DNA from: Algoriphagus iocasae
GTDB lineage: Bacteria > Bacteroidota > Bacteroidia > Cytophagales > Cyclobacteriaceae
DNA length: 64,000 bases
Direction: 5' to 3'
NCBI RefSeq assembly: GCF_014206875.1
Contig: NZ_JACIJO010000004.1
Coordinates: forward strand, 1-64,000
A program made the position numbers and the translations under genes. Below, in pieces: positions 17,780 to 26,114 of the stretch. Each line of letters begins with the position of its first letter. Position 1 is the stretch's first letter. The notes beneath the pieces are model-generated. The model saw only the letters and a list, made by a program, of their open reading frames with translations. It did no database searches and had not been told where the DNA came from.

Positions 17780-18589
17780 ATGAAACACGGTATCAAGATA
17801 TTATATGGAATTTTAATAATTGGAGTATTGGTTTCAGTATTTCATATTTTAAATGACCAAGGTGGTTCTGCTTTAGGCAACATAATAGATACTTTAACTA
17901 TTACTTCAATAATTCTATTTCTGTCAACAATCCTTTTTATTTTTCTATCATTCAAAAAACACATTCGAAAAATAAGTATTTGGTTTCTTCTAATTTTAAG
18001 TTGCCCACTTGCTCTTATGTCTATGAGGCATATGACAAAGGAACTTTCTTTAAGAATGACTGAAACTACAACACCAGATGAGTTTATCTACAACGTAAAA
18101 GTTTCGAAAGAAAAATACGAAGAAGATAAAATCAAACTTCAAAATCTAGTTGATAGTTTAATAAAAGTTAAGACGATTCAAAGACCATCAGAGTTGGCTT
18201 TGAGATATTTTGATGGCAAAACTTATAATGATTCAATTGAAAGAGATTGGGCAATTGATTTACCCACAGAACTTGAATATAAAGAATCAATTATCGACAC
18301 TTTATTTTACTCTGAGAACGGAAATGAAATTGTTGCTGGATTACTTATAAACAAAGCATTTAACAAGTATATAGACCATTCAAATGGCGGAATTGAGTAT
18401 TTTGGAAGGGGCTTTAAATTTGACCAAAAAAATTGGAAACCATTTAAAATGCTTAAATATTCAGTTACAGGATATGATAATTATAAAGGGTGTTCGGAAA
18501 GATTGAGATATTATTATTTCAAAAAAATCGGGACTTACGAGAATGAATTGAATCTGAATGACACAAGGTTTTTAAATAAAATTGAATAA
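17780..18589 (+). CDS. Membrane-anchored hypothetical protein (cassette 3)
   Basis: 269 residues, not recognised. Three hydrophobic segments lie in the first ~85 residues (ILYGILIIGVLVSVFHIL, ITSIILFLSTILFIFLSF, ISIWFLLILSCPLALMSM), then a hydrophilic region with coiled-coil potential (KEKYEEDKIKLQNLVDSLIK) and a globular C-terminus. By eye more AT-rich than neighbouring core genes. It is enclosed by attC-like repeats B (15 bp upstream) and C (6 bp downstream). Confidence 0.65.
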   Translation: MKHGIKILYGILIIGVLVSVFHILNDQGGSALGNIIDTLTITSIILFLSTILFIFLSFKKHIRKISIWFLLILSCPLALMSMRHMTKELSLRMTETTTPDEFIYNVKVSKEKYEEDKIKLQNLVDSLIKVKTIQRPSELALRYFDGKTYNDSIERDWAIDLPTELEYKESIIDTLFYSENGNEIVAGLLINKAFNKYIDHSNGGIEYFGRGFKFDQKNWKPFKMLKYSVTGYDNYKGCSERLRYYYFKKIGTYENELNLNDTRFLNKIE

Positions 18590-18595
18590 AAGCCA

Positions 18596-18730
18596 GTTGC
18601 CAACATCGGCTATAGCAAATGCGGGTTGACGGTTAAAAAATTAAGATATTACACTAAATAACACTCGGTCTGGCGGTCAAAGATTCAGTTTCAAAATCCC
18701 GCACTTGCCATAGCCAGGGCCGTTGGCAAC
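18596..18730 (+). repeat. attC-like inverted repeat C (long form)
   Basis: Outer boundaries GTTGCCAAC (18596-18604) and GTTGGCAAC (18722-18730) are complementary. Inner arms GGCTATAGCAAATGCGGG (18608-18625) and CCCGCACTTGCCATAGCC (18698-18715) pair at 16 of 18 positions, both mismatches being A.C. A ~72-nt spacer forms the loop. The 135-bp size and nested arms resemble long attC sites such as Vibrio VCRs. The next ATG follows 9 bp after the right boundary. Confidence 0.75.
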
Positions 18731-18739
18731 AAGCTAAAA

Positions 18740-19144
18740 ATGACAAACGAAATTCAATTTGACGATAATCTGTGGTTTATTCATAAAGGATGTGAAGGCA
18801 GACATTATTTAATCGGAAATCCTCACACATTCTATGGACGAATTTTGGCTTGGTGTCCAAAAAAAGAAAGAAGCTTTATGGTTTCGGTTTCTGAAATGGA
18901 ACAAATGTCTGACTTCTCAAAATATTGGATTGAAGGATTTTTGAAAGGAAATGAACCAGAACCACCAACAGATTCAAATGAAGACGTTGATTTCGAAAGC
19001 GATGAATATAAAATTTGGATGGAAGAAATAAAACTTTTTAACGAGACAGGATATTGGAGTGGATTCGACCGAAACTGTGAGAAATGTGGAACAGTACTTT
19101 TGAAATCCGAACCTGAAGACATATGCGAAGAATGCAGAAAATAA
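18740..19144 (+). CDS. Small acidic protein with C-terminal zinc ribbon (cassette 4)
   Basis: 134 residues, cytoplasmic, not recognised. The C-terminus CEKCGTVLLKSEPEDICEEC forms two CxxC knuckles, a treble-clef/zinc-ribbon motif; the middle is acidic (SNEDVDFESDEYKIWMEEIK). ATG 18740 lies 9 bp after hairpin C and the stop 8 bp before hairpin E, the tight spacing expected of a mobile cassette. Another zinc-knuckle-like cluster may involve the early cysteine in HKGCEGRH. Confidence 0.65.
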   Translation: MTNEIQFDDNLWFIHKGCEGRHYLIGNPHTFYGRILAWCPKKERSFMVSVSEMEQMSDFSKYWIEGFLKGNEPEPPTDSNEDVDFESDEYKIWMEEIKLFNETGYWSGFDRNCEKCGTVLLKSEPEDICEECRK

Positions 19145-19152
19145 AAAAGCCA

Positions 19153-19284
19153 GTTGCCAACATCGGCTACAGCAAATGCGGGCTTTGTGCTAAAAAATGA
19201 AGATATCACAGCTAAATAAATTTACGTTAAACGGAAAAGAAAGCGGTTTCAAAATCCAGCACTAGCCATAGCTAGGGCATTAGG
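19153..19284 (+). repeat. attC-like inverted repeat E (degenerate copy of C)
   Basis: Shares AGCCAGTTGCCAACATCGGC and the arm GGCTACAGCAAATGCGGG (19165-19182) with repeat C. The right arm CCAGCACTAGCCATAGC has several mismatches and the right boundary has decayed (GCATTAGGGG instead of CGTTGGCAAC). It is probably an eroded, non-functional copy. Confidence 0.65.
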
Positions 19285-19327
19285 GGTAATTTTAGAACGA
19301 CATCGACAAACAACAAATAAATTCAAA

Positions 19328-20125
19328 ATGGACATTGACCACATTTTCATATTTACAAACGACGATGGTAAAATCGCTGACGAACTTGTGCAATTTGGTT
19401 TGACAGAAGGTAGCAGCAGGGTTCACGTTGGACAAGGTACGGCTAACAGGAAGTTCTACTTTGGTAACTTTTTTTTAGAAATTCTTTGGGTTCACAATGA
19501 AGAAGAATTGAAAAGCGACATAACAAAACCGACAGGACTTTGGCAACGAGCAGACTTTAATTCAACCAATTCACCATTTGGACTTTGTATTGTAAACACA
19601 GACGAAACAGAAAAACTTTTTGACAATGCTATTAAATATCAACCTGCATATTTCCCCAATGGTTTGAACATAGACCTTTTAAAAAACGAACAAAATCTGA
19701 GTTTGCCTTGGACTTTCAGACTTCCATTTAAAGGACAAAAGAAAAACGAAACTGAACCGACAAAACATAAATGCGGGCTTAAGAACTTGACAAGTGTGGA
19801 ATTTGGGATTTCAAACTTTGACCAAACAGACAAATTTATTCTACAATTTATCGGACAGGAGAAAATTAAATTTAACTTTTCTGCAACTAACAACTTAACA
19901 TTAACATTTGACGACAATAAAAAAGGGTTGACAAAAGAGTTCGAAAAACTAAACCTAAAAATTAAGTATTTACAAAGAAAAACTACCGCTAACACGGGTT
20001 TTGCGTCAGGCGGGCTGAAGTGCAAACTTGGAGCTTTTTACTTCTATTTAAGTTCAGTGCTGGTTGATAGTTTTGTGCTCCGAAACCCGCCAGAACGCAA
20101 AGCCCGAAACCGTTGCCAAATTTAA
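19328..20125 (+). CDS. VOC/glyoxalase-like protein (cassette 5), C-terminus running into a hairpin repeat
   Basis: 265 residues as an open frame. The first ~215 residues look like a glyoxalase-like VOC protein: MDIDHIFIFTNDDGKIADELVQFGLTEG, RKFYFGNFFLEILWVHN, FGLCIVNTDETEKLF. From about residue 220 (KTTANTGFASGGLKCKLGAF...) the frame translates inverted repeat F, so the last ~45 residues are probably not ancestral. Either the true stop was lost or the extension is tolerated. Substrate unknown. It is 43 bp downstream of degenerate hairpin E. Confidence 0.65.
   Translation: MDIDHIFIFTNDDGKIADELVQFGLTEGSSRVHVGQGTANRKFYFGNFFLEILWVHNEEELKSDITKPTGLWQRADFNSTNSPFGLCIVNTDETEKLFDNAIKYQPAYFPNGLNIDLLKNEQNLSLPWTFRLPFKGQKKNETEPTKHKCGLKNLTSVEFGISNFDQTDKFILQFIGQEKIKFNFSATNNLTLTFDDNKKGLTKEFEKLNLKIKYLQRKTTANTGFASGGLKCKLGAFYFYLSSVLVDSFVLRNPPERKARNRCQI
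19989..20118 (+). repeat. attC-like inverted repeat F
   Basis: Left arm CGGGTTTTGCGTCAGGCGGG (19995-20014) pairs with the right arm CCCGCCAGAACGCAAAGCCCG (20086-20106) apart from a small bulge and mismatches. Boundaries are GCTAAC on the left and GTTGCC (20112) on the right. Its overall shape matches repeats C and E. It overlaps the 3' end of the 19328 open frame. Confidence 0.65.
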
Positions 20126-20340
20126 AAAATCCCAATATTGGATTTCATCCAACGTTCAGCACTTTGAGAATCTGAATAACCTGAGGTTTTTGATCTATGG
20201 AATAATGAGTCCTATCAAATCTCCCAATCAGCTTGGATTTGCTTGAAATCAATTCAATTTTTTACCCAGCTCTAATCAATATCCACCGATTAATAAGGTT
20301 TTTGTCATTAGACTATTAAAAAAGATTTTAATTTAAGTAA

Positions 20341-21600
20341 TTGCTACTTCTTAAAAATTATTTAACAAGTTTAAAAGAAACCACCTTGATCGCAAAAGCT
20401 ACCAACCTATCCTTTCTTCTCTTGTTGAGCCTTATTTTTTCCTGCTCGGCTCCGGAGAACAATCAAACTGAAGCTGTTACCAAAGAGATTGGCAACCCGG
20501 ATCCAGTCATCATGGCCTATTATGTTCCAGAACGGAATTATAAACCAGAGGAGATTCCAGTAGAAAAACTTACACATATTATCTTCTCATTCACCAATGT
20601 GATCGACGGAGAAATGAAATTCAGAAATGAAGAATCCGCTGGGCCAAAGCTGGAAGCACTAGTTAAACAAAAGGAAAGAAATCCAGATCTGAAGGTGATG
20701 ATTGCCTGCGGAGGTTGGGGAGCAGATGGATTTTCTGATATGGCCTTGACGGAAGAAAGCCGTGCAAAATTTATCCAAAGCGCTTCTGATTTCATCGCAA
20801 AATATCAGTTGGATGGGATGGATATGGACTGGGAATATCCTGGAATTTCCGGTGCAGGGACCATGGCAAGACCTGAAGACACAAAAAACTTTACTGCTCT
20901 GATGAAAGGACTTCGTGAGATGCTTGACAAATTTGAGACTCCAAAAGTCTTGACTTTTGCATCTGCTGGATGGAAAAGATATTATGACTTTATCGAGGTA
21001 AACGAGGTGATGAAATACGCCGATTTCACTAATGTGATGACTTATGATCAGGTTTCAGGAGTTTCCATATATACGGGTCATCATACTCCACTTGGTCATG
21101 TAAGCAACCAAGAAATTGAAGGAACTCCATTTCAGGCGCATTTAGATAGCTTATATCAAAACGGTGACAACCTGGATGCAGATCCTCGCTCTGCTCAAAA
21201 GATTGTGGATTTTCTGATTCAGGAAGGAGTCGATCCAAAGCAAATTGTCATTGGAGGAGCATTTTATGGTAGGGTTTGGAAGGGCGTACCACCAACAAAT
21301 AATGGACTTTATCAACTAAGTAGCGGATTGCATATCGGTTGGATGGCATACCATCAAATTCGTGAAAAATACGAGCAGGACAGCAATTTCCAGCGTTTCT
21401 GGGATGAGAAAGCTCAGGCTCCTTACATGTACAATGCAAAAGACAGCTTGATGATTTCTTATGACGACACCGTTTCAGTAGCGGCAAAAACCCACTACGC
21501 CATGGAAAAAGGAATTGGTGGAATTATGTTTTGGGAGTTGGGGAATGATACCAAAGAAGAAGGAAGCTTGTTGGATGCTATTTATAAAGCTGCCCATTAA
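20341..21600 (+). CDS. GH18 glycoside hydrolase (chitinase-like), lipoprotein
   Basis: 419 residues from a TTG start; a second TTG at 20386 is equally plausible and gives a more standard signal peptide. The signal LSFLLLLSLIFSC ends in a lipobox, so it is membrane anchored. The GH18 barrel is clear: MAYYVPERNY, KLTHIIFSFTNV, VMIACGGWGADGF and the catalytic DxxDxDxE motif D158-GMDMDWE-165 with proton donor E165, then FTNVMTYDQ and GIGGIMFWELGND at the C-terminus. It probably cleaves beta-1,4-linked GlcNAc polymers. No carbohydrate-binding module is seen. Intergenic 20126-20340 holds nothing recognisable. Confidence 0.9.
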   Translation: MLLLKNYLTSLKETTLIAKATNLSFLLLLSLIFSCSAPENNQTEAVTKEIGNPDPVIMAYYVPERNYKPEEIPVEKLTHIIFSFTNVIDGEMKFRNEESAGPKLEALVKQKERNPDLKVMIACGGWGADGFSDMALTEESRAKFIQSASDFIAKYQLDGMDMDWEYPGISGAGTMARPEDTKNFTALMKGLREMLDKFETPKVLTFASAGWKRYYDFIEVNEVMKYADFTNVMTYDQVSGVSIYTGHHTPLGHVSNQEIEGTPFQAHLDSLYQNGDNLDADPRSAQKIVDFLIQEGVDPKQIVIGGAFYGRVWKGVPPTNNGLYQLSSGLHIGWMAYHQIREKYEQDSNFQRFWDEKAQAPYMYNAKDSLMISYDDTVSVAAKTHYAMEKGIGGIMFWELGNDTKEEGSLLDAIYKAAH

Positions 21601-21659
21601 AAATCTGATTTTGGATAGAGATAGAATACCCTAAATTCCCAATTCAAAAAACCTCAAAA

Positions 21660-21692
21660 GCTCCCATTCTAACCGAATAGGGAGCATTTATT
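21660..21692. terminator. Bidirectional hairpin between GH18 and sulfatase genes
   Basis: Arms GCTCCCATT and AATAGGGAGC pair around a short loop and are followed by ATTTATTTT. It sits between convergent genes and partly overlaps the sulfatase stop codon. Confidence 0.55.
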
Positions 21693-23073
21693 TTACTTTT
21701 TCAGCTTCCAATTCGGCCGCTTGCCTTTCAAAAATTTCTCTCATTTCCTCCAGCACATCTTTGTATCTCGGGTTTTTAGCCAAGTTCTTGGTCTCCATTG
21801 GATCTTTTTCCAAATTATATAATTCCTCATGCTCCAGATCATCCTGATACCTAAAGTATTTCCAATCTTTGGTTCGTAATCCTTCACTGGCTGGAATAAT
21901 ATCGACTTTCCAAAGATGCTCTACGATAAAATCTTTGCGCTCTCCGGCCGGATTTTTCCCAATGACATAATCCGCCAGACTAATTCCTTGCCAAGTACTA
22001 GGAACGGTACCATTTGCAAAATCCATGATGGTGGGTGCTACGTCAATATTCAATGTAAAATCACTGATCTTTCGATGCCCTGGGTTTCTTGGATCATAAA
22101 TAATCAATGGAACACGGATGGAATTATCATACATCAGCCACTTTCCGGCCAACTGACGTTCGCCCTGAAAATACCCATTATCACCCATCAGAATGATGAC
22201 TGTATTTTTATCCAAGCCTTTCTCTTCAAGCGTTTTTCGGATCTTCCCAATTTCTAAATCCACCTCTGAAATCATGCGGTAATAGCCTTTCATGCTATGC
22301 TGGAACTTCTCAGGAGTATCATATCTCCAATACCAACGAGTACGATTTTCTCCTTTTTGAACGTATTCAGGTTGCGCTTCAAAATATTTATCGGCACTCA
22401 AAGGCGCTTTGGGAAACTTAAAATCCTCATACAAATGATCCACATCCTCGGACCAGAAATATTGATCCTCTGCCGGATCATGGGCATGTGGTGCCGAGAA
22501 ACTCAAAGACAGCATAAAAGGCTGTTCAGCAGATGAATTCTTGATAAACTCCTGCGCCTGATGGGAAGTGTATTTGGTCAAATGGACTGAATCTCCACTG
22601 ATGGTCTTATAAAAATAACCTCTTCGATCAGGGAATTTAACTTCCCGATCGTAGCTATCTCCCTCGTCAAACAAACCTTCAAATCCCGAATACTTCACTC
22701 CAAATTTCCCGAAAAACCCTGTTTTATATCCTGCTTTCTTCAGCTGCATGGGATAAGAATTCGCAGCATAAGCCTCCTGCAATTCATTTGGCCCAAAAGT
22801 ATAGCCGTGGGTTCGCTCATATAAACCAGTCAAAAGAGAAGCTCTACTTGCTGCGCAAATCGGGGTGGTGACAAATGCATTTTGAAAGTAAATCCCTTCC
22901 GATGCCAAGCGATCCATCTCCGGAGTCTGAATAATATTATTTCCCGAAAAACCCAAGGCATCCCAACGCTGATCATCGGTCAGGATAAAAATGATATTAG
23001 GTTGCTCTTGCTGCGCAAAAAGCTGAAGGGCAAAAGAAAAAACGATACTAAATAAGAATAAGACTTTTTTCAT
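21688..23073 (-). CDS. Secreted family S1 sulfatase
   Basis: 461 residues with a Sec signal peptide (LQLFAQ/QEQ). Start codon 23073 is chosen because it begins the signal; an ATG 21 codons upstream adds an unlikely leader. The alkaline-phosphatase-fold metal motif NIIFILTDDQRWDALG is followed by the active-site sequence PIC73AASRASLLTG. Here Cys73 would be converted to formylglycine; the usual Pro two residues later is Ala. GDNGYFQGERQLAGKWLMYDNSIRVPLIIYDP and the C-terminal EELYNLEKDPMETKNLA are typical. A choline-sulfatase or polysaccharide-sulfatase role is possible; no maturase gene is nearby. Confidence 0.92.
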   Translation of the reverse strand: MKKVLFLFSIVFSFALQLFAQQEQPNIIFILTDDQRWDALGFSGNNIIQTPEMDRLASEGIYFQNAFVTTPICAASRASLLTGLYERTHGYTFGPNELQEAYAANSYPMQLKKAGYKTGFFGKFGVKYSGFEGLFDEGDSYDREVKFPDRRGYFYKTISGDSVHLTKYTSHQAQEFIKNSSAEQPFMLSLSFSAPHAHDPAEDQYFWSEDVDHLYEDFKFPKAPLSADKYFEAQPEYVQKGENRTRWYWRYDTPEKFQHSMKGYYRMISEVDLEIGKIRKTLEEKGLDKNTVIILMGDNGYFQGERQLAGKWLMYDNSIRVPLIIYDPRNPGHRKISDFTLNIDVAPTIMDFANGTVPSTWQGISLADYVIGKNPAGERKDFIVEHLWKVDIIPASEGLRTKDWKYFRYQDDLEHEELYNLEKDPMETKNLAKNPRYKDVLEEMREIFERQAAELEAEKVK

Positions 23074-23182
23074 GGGGTTATTGCTAGGAGTTATTCTGCA
23101 AGAAAGAGGTAGTAACCGATTAACTATCCTGCTCAAAGGGAATTGGGAAAGACGGATTACGAAAGACGAAGTACGAAATCGT

Positions 23183-23330
23183 GTCAGTCCGAGCGGAGTC
23201 GAGGACCATTTTGTAACTTACTTAAATTCGAAAAAGGCTTCGACTCCGCTCAGCCTGACAAAAAAAACTCGCCTAAGTTCGTGTCTTCACGAACGCTAAA
23301 CTTTACCCTTCGACTCCGCTCAGGGTGACA
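23183..23330. repeat. Three REP-like words CTTCGACTCCGCTCAG in inverted and direct orientation
   Basis: GTCAGTCCGAGCGGAGTCGA at 23183 is inverted relative to CTTCGACTCCGCTCAGCCTG at 23238 and CTTCGACTCCGCTCAGGGTG at 23308. This is a common Bacteroidota intergenic palindrome. No gene is seen in the 301-bp gap between the sulfatase and DUF1593 genes. Confidence 0.65.
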
Positions 23331-23374
23331 TTACTAAATTTAACTACCTCTTACTTCCCTGCTTCCTAGCTTCC

Positions 23375-24907
23375 CTACTTCCCAACCTCCACCACAAAGC
23401 GCTGATATCTTATCATCGGATGGGCTCTTTGATCCTTTACCTCGGCAATCACATGAAGTAAGCCTGTTGAGGAATCATCCAACTGTAGTTGGACGCTATT
23501 TCCTTCGACTGTCAATGTTGCTTCTCCTGTGTAGGTTCCCACTTCCTTATAAATCCAGAATTTGGTTTCTAGGACATCTCCGTCTGGATCTGAAGTTTCT
23601 ACCTGCAAAGTCAAACTTTCTCCGGGTTTGGCATTTACCAGATTTGTTCCAACAGCCTTTACTACTGGAGGATGATTGGCATCTGCATAATCCATCACAC
23701 ACCAATCTGCCCGCGCTGCAAAATCCTGCTGAATTGCCTCTACCCATCGGATCTGTGGATAGGTAGCATCCATCTTTTCCGTAAATGGGTTGTAATCCAA
23801 AACTTCCTTCCCATCCTCCCATCGGTTAGGTTGCTCTTCGGATTGGGCCAATCTTCCTCCCCATCCACCCCATTCAGGATGCATCAAATTATCCAAACCC
23901 ACATCAATCAAATGCAGGTAAGCAGGCGAATCTCCTTCGGAAATAAAGTCATAAACCCCAAAAGTACCCCATTGCGCATTTTCCAATTTCGTTGGATCTC
24001 CATGGATATGTTCATCATCCCCTTCCTGCTTTTGACCATCTCCATAGCTGTAATACTGCTTCAGCAAAGGCCCGTGATTGTTGATGATTTCATTGCCCAT
24101 AAACTCTCCTTCAAAAAGGTAATGTTGGGACTCGGGCACCGCTCTTTTCCAAGCATAGGCAAAGCACCAAAACTGACTCGAATTATAAAAGATCTTCAGA
24201 TCCGGCCAATTGGGAGCAATGTATTTTCTATAGGTTGCGTCCTGATCCAGAATCGCGTAAATGATCGCCTTGTCAACAATTTTTTGATAAACCCCATCCC
24301 ATTCCGGACTGCCTTTGTACTCATCCTCTATAGACTTCAAAGCCCTAGCTATGGTATTAGTACCTCCCCAAGCTTGCAAGTACAGCGGTTCCATCTCCTC
24401 ATCGAGCAATTTGGCTTTGATAAAATCCGAGCCCTCCGTATCTACTTCCATTTCCCCTTCGAAATCAATATTCCCCACCTTCACCAAGCTTTTTAGATGA
24501 GCTGCCGTAGGAAAGCCTTCCGCATGCTGACTCAATTTCGGATAAACCTCCCCATAGGCATCCAATAAAGGATCCATCCATTTCACCCCAGGCCATCTCA
24601 GATCAGTGATGGCCCCATACATTTCTTTTGTCATCTCCATCTCAGAAGTGAACAAAGTTCCTTTTCCATCACCCTTGTAATGCCACATCGAACTGCTAAT
24701 TACCAAACCCTCGATCTGGAATTCATTGGCATAAAGCAGCATGCGGATAAAAGAATCCACATCATCGATTTCTCCGTCGGTAGTGACAATGGTTCGGGGC
24801 TTTTGGGATTCAGAAGCTTCTGGTTGGGCTACCACTTCCGGCTTAGGGTCACAAGCAAAAAGGGAAAAGGCAAAAATTACAAGAAATGACTTTGGGAATA
24901 GCTTCAT
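23375..24907 (-). CDS. DUF1593 (nucleoside-hydrolase-like) lipoprotein
   Basis: 510 residues. MKLFPKSFLVIFAFSLFAC is a lipoprotein signal. The N-terminal domain starts RTIVTTDGEIDDVDSFIRML, reminiscent of the Asp-rich Ca site of nucleoside hydrolases, and has LQAWGGTNTIARALKSIE. The C-terminal ~95 residues are an Ig-like beta-sandwich (LTLQVETSDPDGDVLETKFWIYKEVG). This two-domain layout is the DUF1593 / Sde182 family, linked to polysaccharide degradation, with no firmly known reaction. It is in the same direction as the sulfatase and may belong with it and GH18 in carbohydrate breakdown. Confidence 0.85.
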   Translation of the reverse strand: MKLFPKSFLVIFAFSLFACDPKPEVVAQPEASESQKPRTIVTTDGEIDDVDSFIRMLLYANEFQIEGLVISSSMWHYKGDGKGTLFTSEMEMTKEMYGAITDLRWPGVKWMDPLLDAYGEVYPKLSQHAEGFPTAAHLKSLVKVGNIDFEGEMEVDTEGSDFIKAKLLDEEMEPLYLQAWGGTNTIARALKSIEDEYKGSPEWDGVYQKIVDKAIIYAILDQDATYRKYIAPNWPDLKIFYNSSQFWCFAYAWKRAVPESQHYLFEGEFMGNEIINNHGPLLKQYYSYGDGQKQEGDDEHIHGDPTKLENAQWGTFGVYDFISEGDSPAYLHLIDVGLDNLMHPEWGGWGGRLAQSEEQPNRWEDGKEVLDYNPFTEKMDATYPQIRWVEAIQQDFAARADWCVMDYADANHPPVVKAVGTNLVNAKPGESLTLQVETSDPDGDVLETKFWIYKEVGTYTGEATLTVEGNSVQLQLDDSSTGLLHVIAEVKDQRAHPMIRYQRFVVEVGK

Positions 24908-25368
24908 AGGATTTTGGGTTAATTGCTTTCAAAATAGGAAAAGAAATAGGATTTCCACAAAATAACAAAGGAGGCTAAAGGGATCTTGGCAAGGAATGTT
25001 TGAAATTCAGAAAGCTAAATTCAGAAGTCTGAAAATCAGTCGCAAAGTGAGATATCAAATTGCAGTTTTGGAAACGGATCCAATCCCCCTTGAAGAAGGA
25101 TAGCTTATTGGATGAATTTCTATTTCAAAGAGGGCTAGGGGGATTTTGGGTCGAGACAACTTCGTTCACCTTTTCTGCATCGATCATGAGCGACTAATCT
25201 TTAAGCATTTAGGAAGAATATACCGACTCACCGATGTAGAATGAGAAGTAGTAAAGGGGATTTTAAGCAATAAAGGCAGGTTTTCAGAAAAATATACCCA
25301 GTACTGGGTATTATTATACTGTGGCTTTTAGTTTTATTCATGATTACATTCAATTTAAAATTTTTAAC
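24908..25368. other. Gene-free interval with two palindromic signals
   Basis: No convincing gene is visible. Two structures stand out: an inverted repeat CAATCCCCCTTGAA (25081) / TTCAAAGAGGGCTAGGGGGA (25124), a common Bacteroidota intergenic motif, and a perfect 18-bp palindrome ATACCCAGTACTGGGTAT at 25294-25311. The latter is 57 bp upstream of the next gene's likely ATG and could be an operator. Confidence 0.45.
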
Positions 25369-25878
25369 ATGAAATTATACCCGTCTATTACTAAACAAAA
25401 AGTTTTGCTCCCCATACTTTCACTTATTATATCTTTACCATCATGTCAAGAACCTGATAATGAAGATCTTTTGATCTTAAGAAAAAACTATCAAGAACTT
25501 CAAACTAACTTTATTCAAGCAACTGATGAAATTAAAAAATACAAGCAATTACTTGAAGAATGCCAATCCCCTACTTCTAAAATAGATGAAAATAAGCCTT
25601 ACGAGAAAATTTCAAAAGATCTAGAAATTGGGATCTGGAAAACTCCTACTATTTATGGAGGTGGTACACTAAGAATTTATAAAAAAAACAAAGAATATTT
25701 TAAGACAGAAACTTTTCCAGATGGATCATCTTTTACACATAAAATGGGTTTAACCAAACAAGGAACAAACCAAGTCTTTAAATCACTAGAAAGAGTTTCA
25801 TCCGATAGGTGGATTGTAACTGAAAGAGGTAAACTTAATGTTATGGACAAGGATGGGTTAATCTATTCAGTAGATTAA
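25369..25878 (+). CDS. Hypothetical lipoprotein with coiled coil
   Basis: 169 residues from ATG 25369; an alternative GTG at 25321 would add 16 residues. The N-terminus KVLLPILSLIISLPSC is a lipoprotein signal. Residues ~25-65 form a likely coiled coil (LLILRKNYQELQTNFIQATDEIKKYKQLLEE). The C-terminal half is beta-rich with GGGTLRIYKKNKEYFKTETFPDGS. Not recognised. It is AT-rich and sits at the left edge of the REP-rich island. Confidence 0.65.
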   Translation: MKLYPSITKQKVLLPILSLIISLPSCQEPDNEDLLILRKNYQELQTNFIQATDEIKKYKQLLEECQSPTSKIDENKPYEKISKDLEIGIWKTPTIYGGGTLRIYKKNKEYFKTETFPDGSSFTHKMGLTKQGTNQVFKSLERVSSDRWIVTERGKLNVMDKDGLIYSVD

Positions 25879-25921
25879 GTTGTATTAAAATAATATTAGC
25901 ACTAAAATTTAGTAAACAACG

Positions 25922-26001
25922 GTCTGGGTGTATTCAGATCGAAGTTTTGTCTAAAAGTAGTTTGGCAATCCTACTCTCCCCGTCTGGGTGTAATTAGATC
26001 G
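25922..26001 (+). repeat. REP-like words GTCTGGGTGTA..AGATCG (two copies)
   Basis: GTCTGGGTGTATTCAGATCG at 25922-25941 and GTCTGGGTGTAATTAGATCG at 25982-26001 are near-identical. The word recurs at 26.8, 27.3 and, eroded, 30.8-31.1 kb around the REP-associated transposase. The rest of 25879-26114 holds no gene. Confidence 0.65.
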
Positions 26002-26114
26002 ATCTTGGCAATGGGTGTAGCCCACTGTGCTGATGACCACGGGATTAGGATTATTTAGATCATTTACCGTTTATGTAGGTGGCTGGTTTGTAAAAGAGTA
26101 AGCAATTAATAGAT

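Noticed and set aside
14113..20118. A canonical class 1-type integron
   Set aside because: No integrase gene, no attI and no resistance cassettes are visible; the core sites deviate from the consensus, so only an attC-like/CALIN-like description is justified.
20064..20246. 60-codon frame after the VOC gene
   Set aside because: Starts inside inverted repeat F and has no protein-like pattern.
23672..24496. 274-codon open frame antisense to the DUF1593 gene
   Set aside because: It lies wholly inside the opposite, well-supported gene, has biased Ile/Pro/Arg composition and no recognisable motif; it is a shadow frame.
20341..24907. A polysaccharide utilisation locus around GH18, sulfatase and DUF1593
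   Set aside because: No SusC/SusD pair, no sugar transporter and no regulator are present, and GH18 is convergent to the other two.
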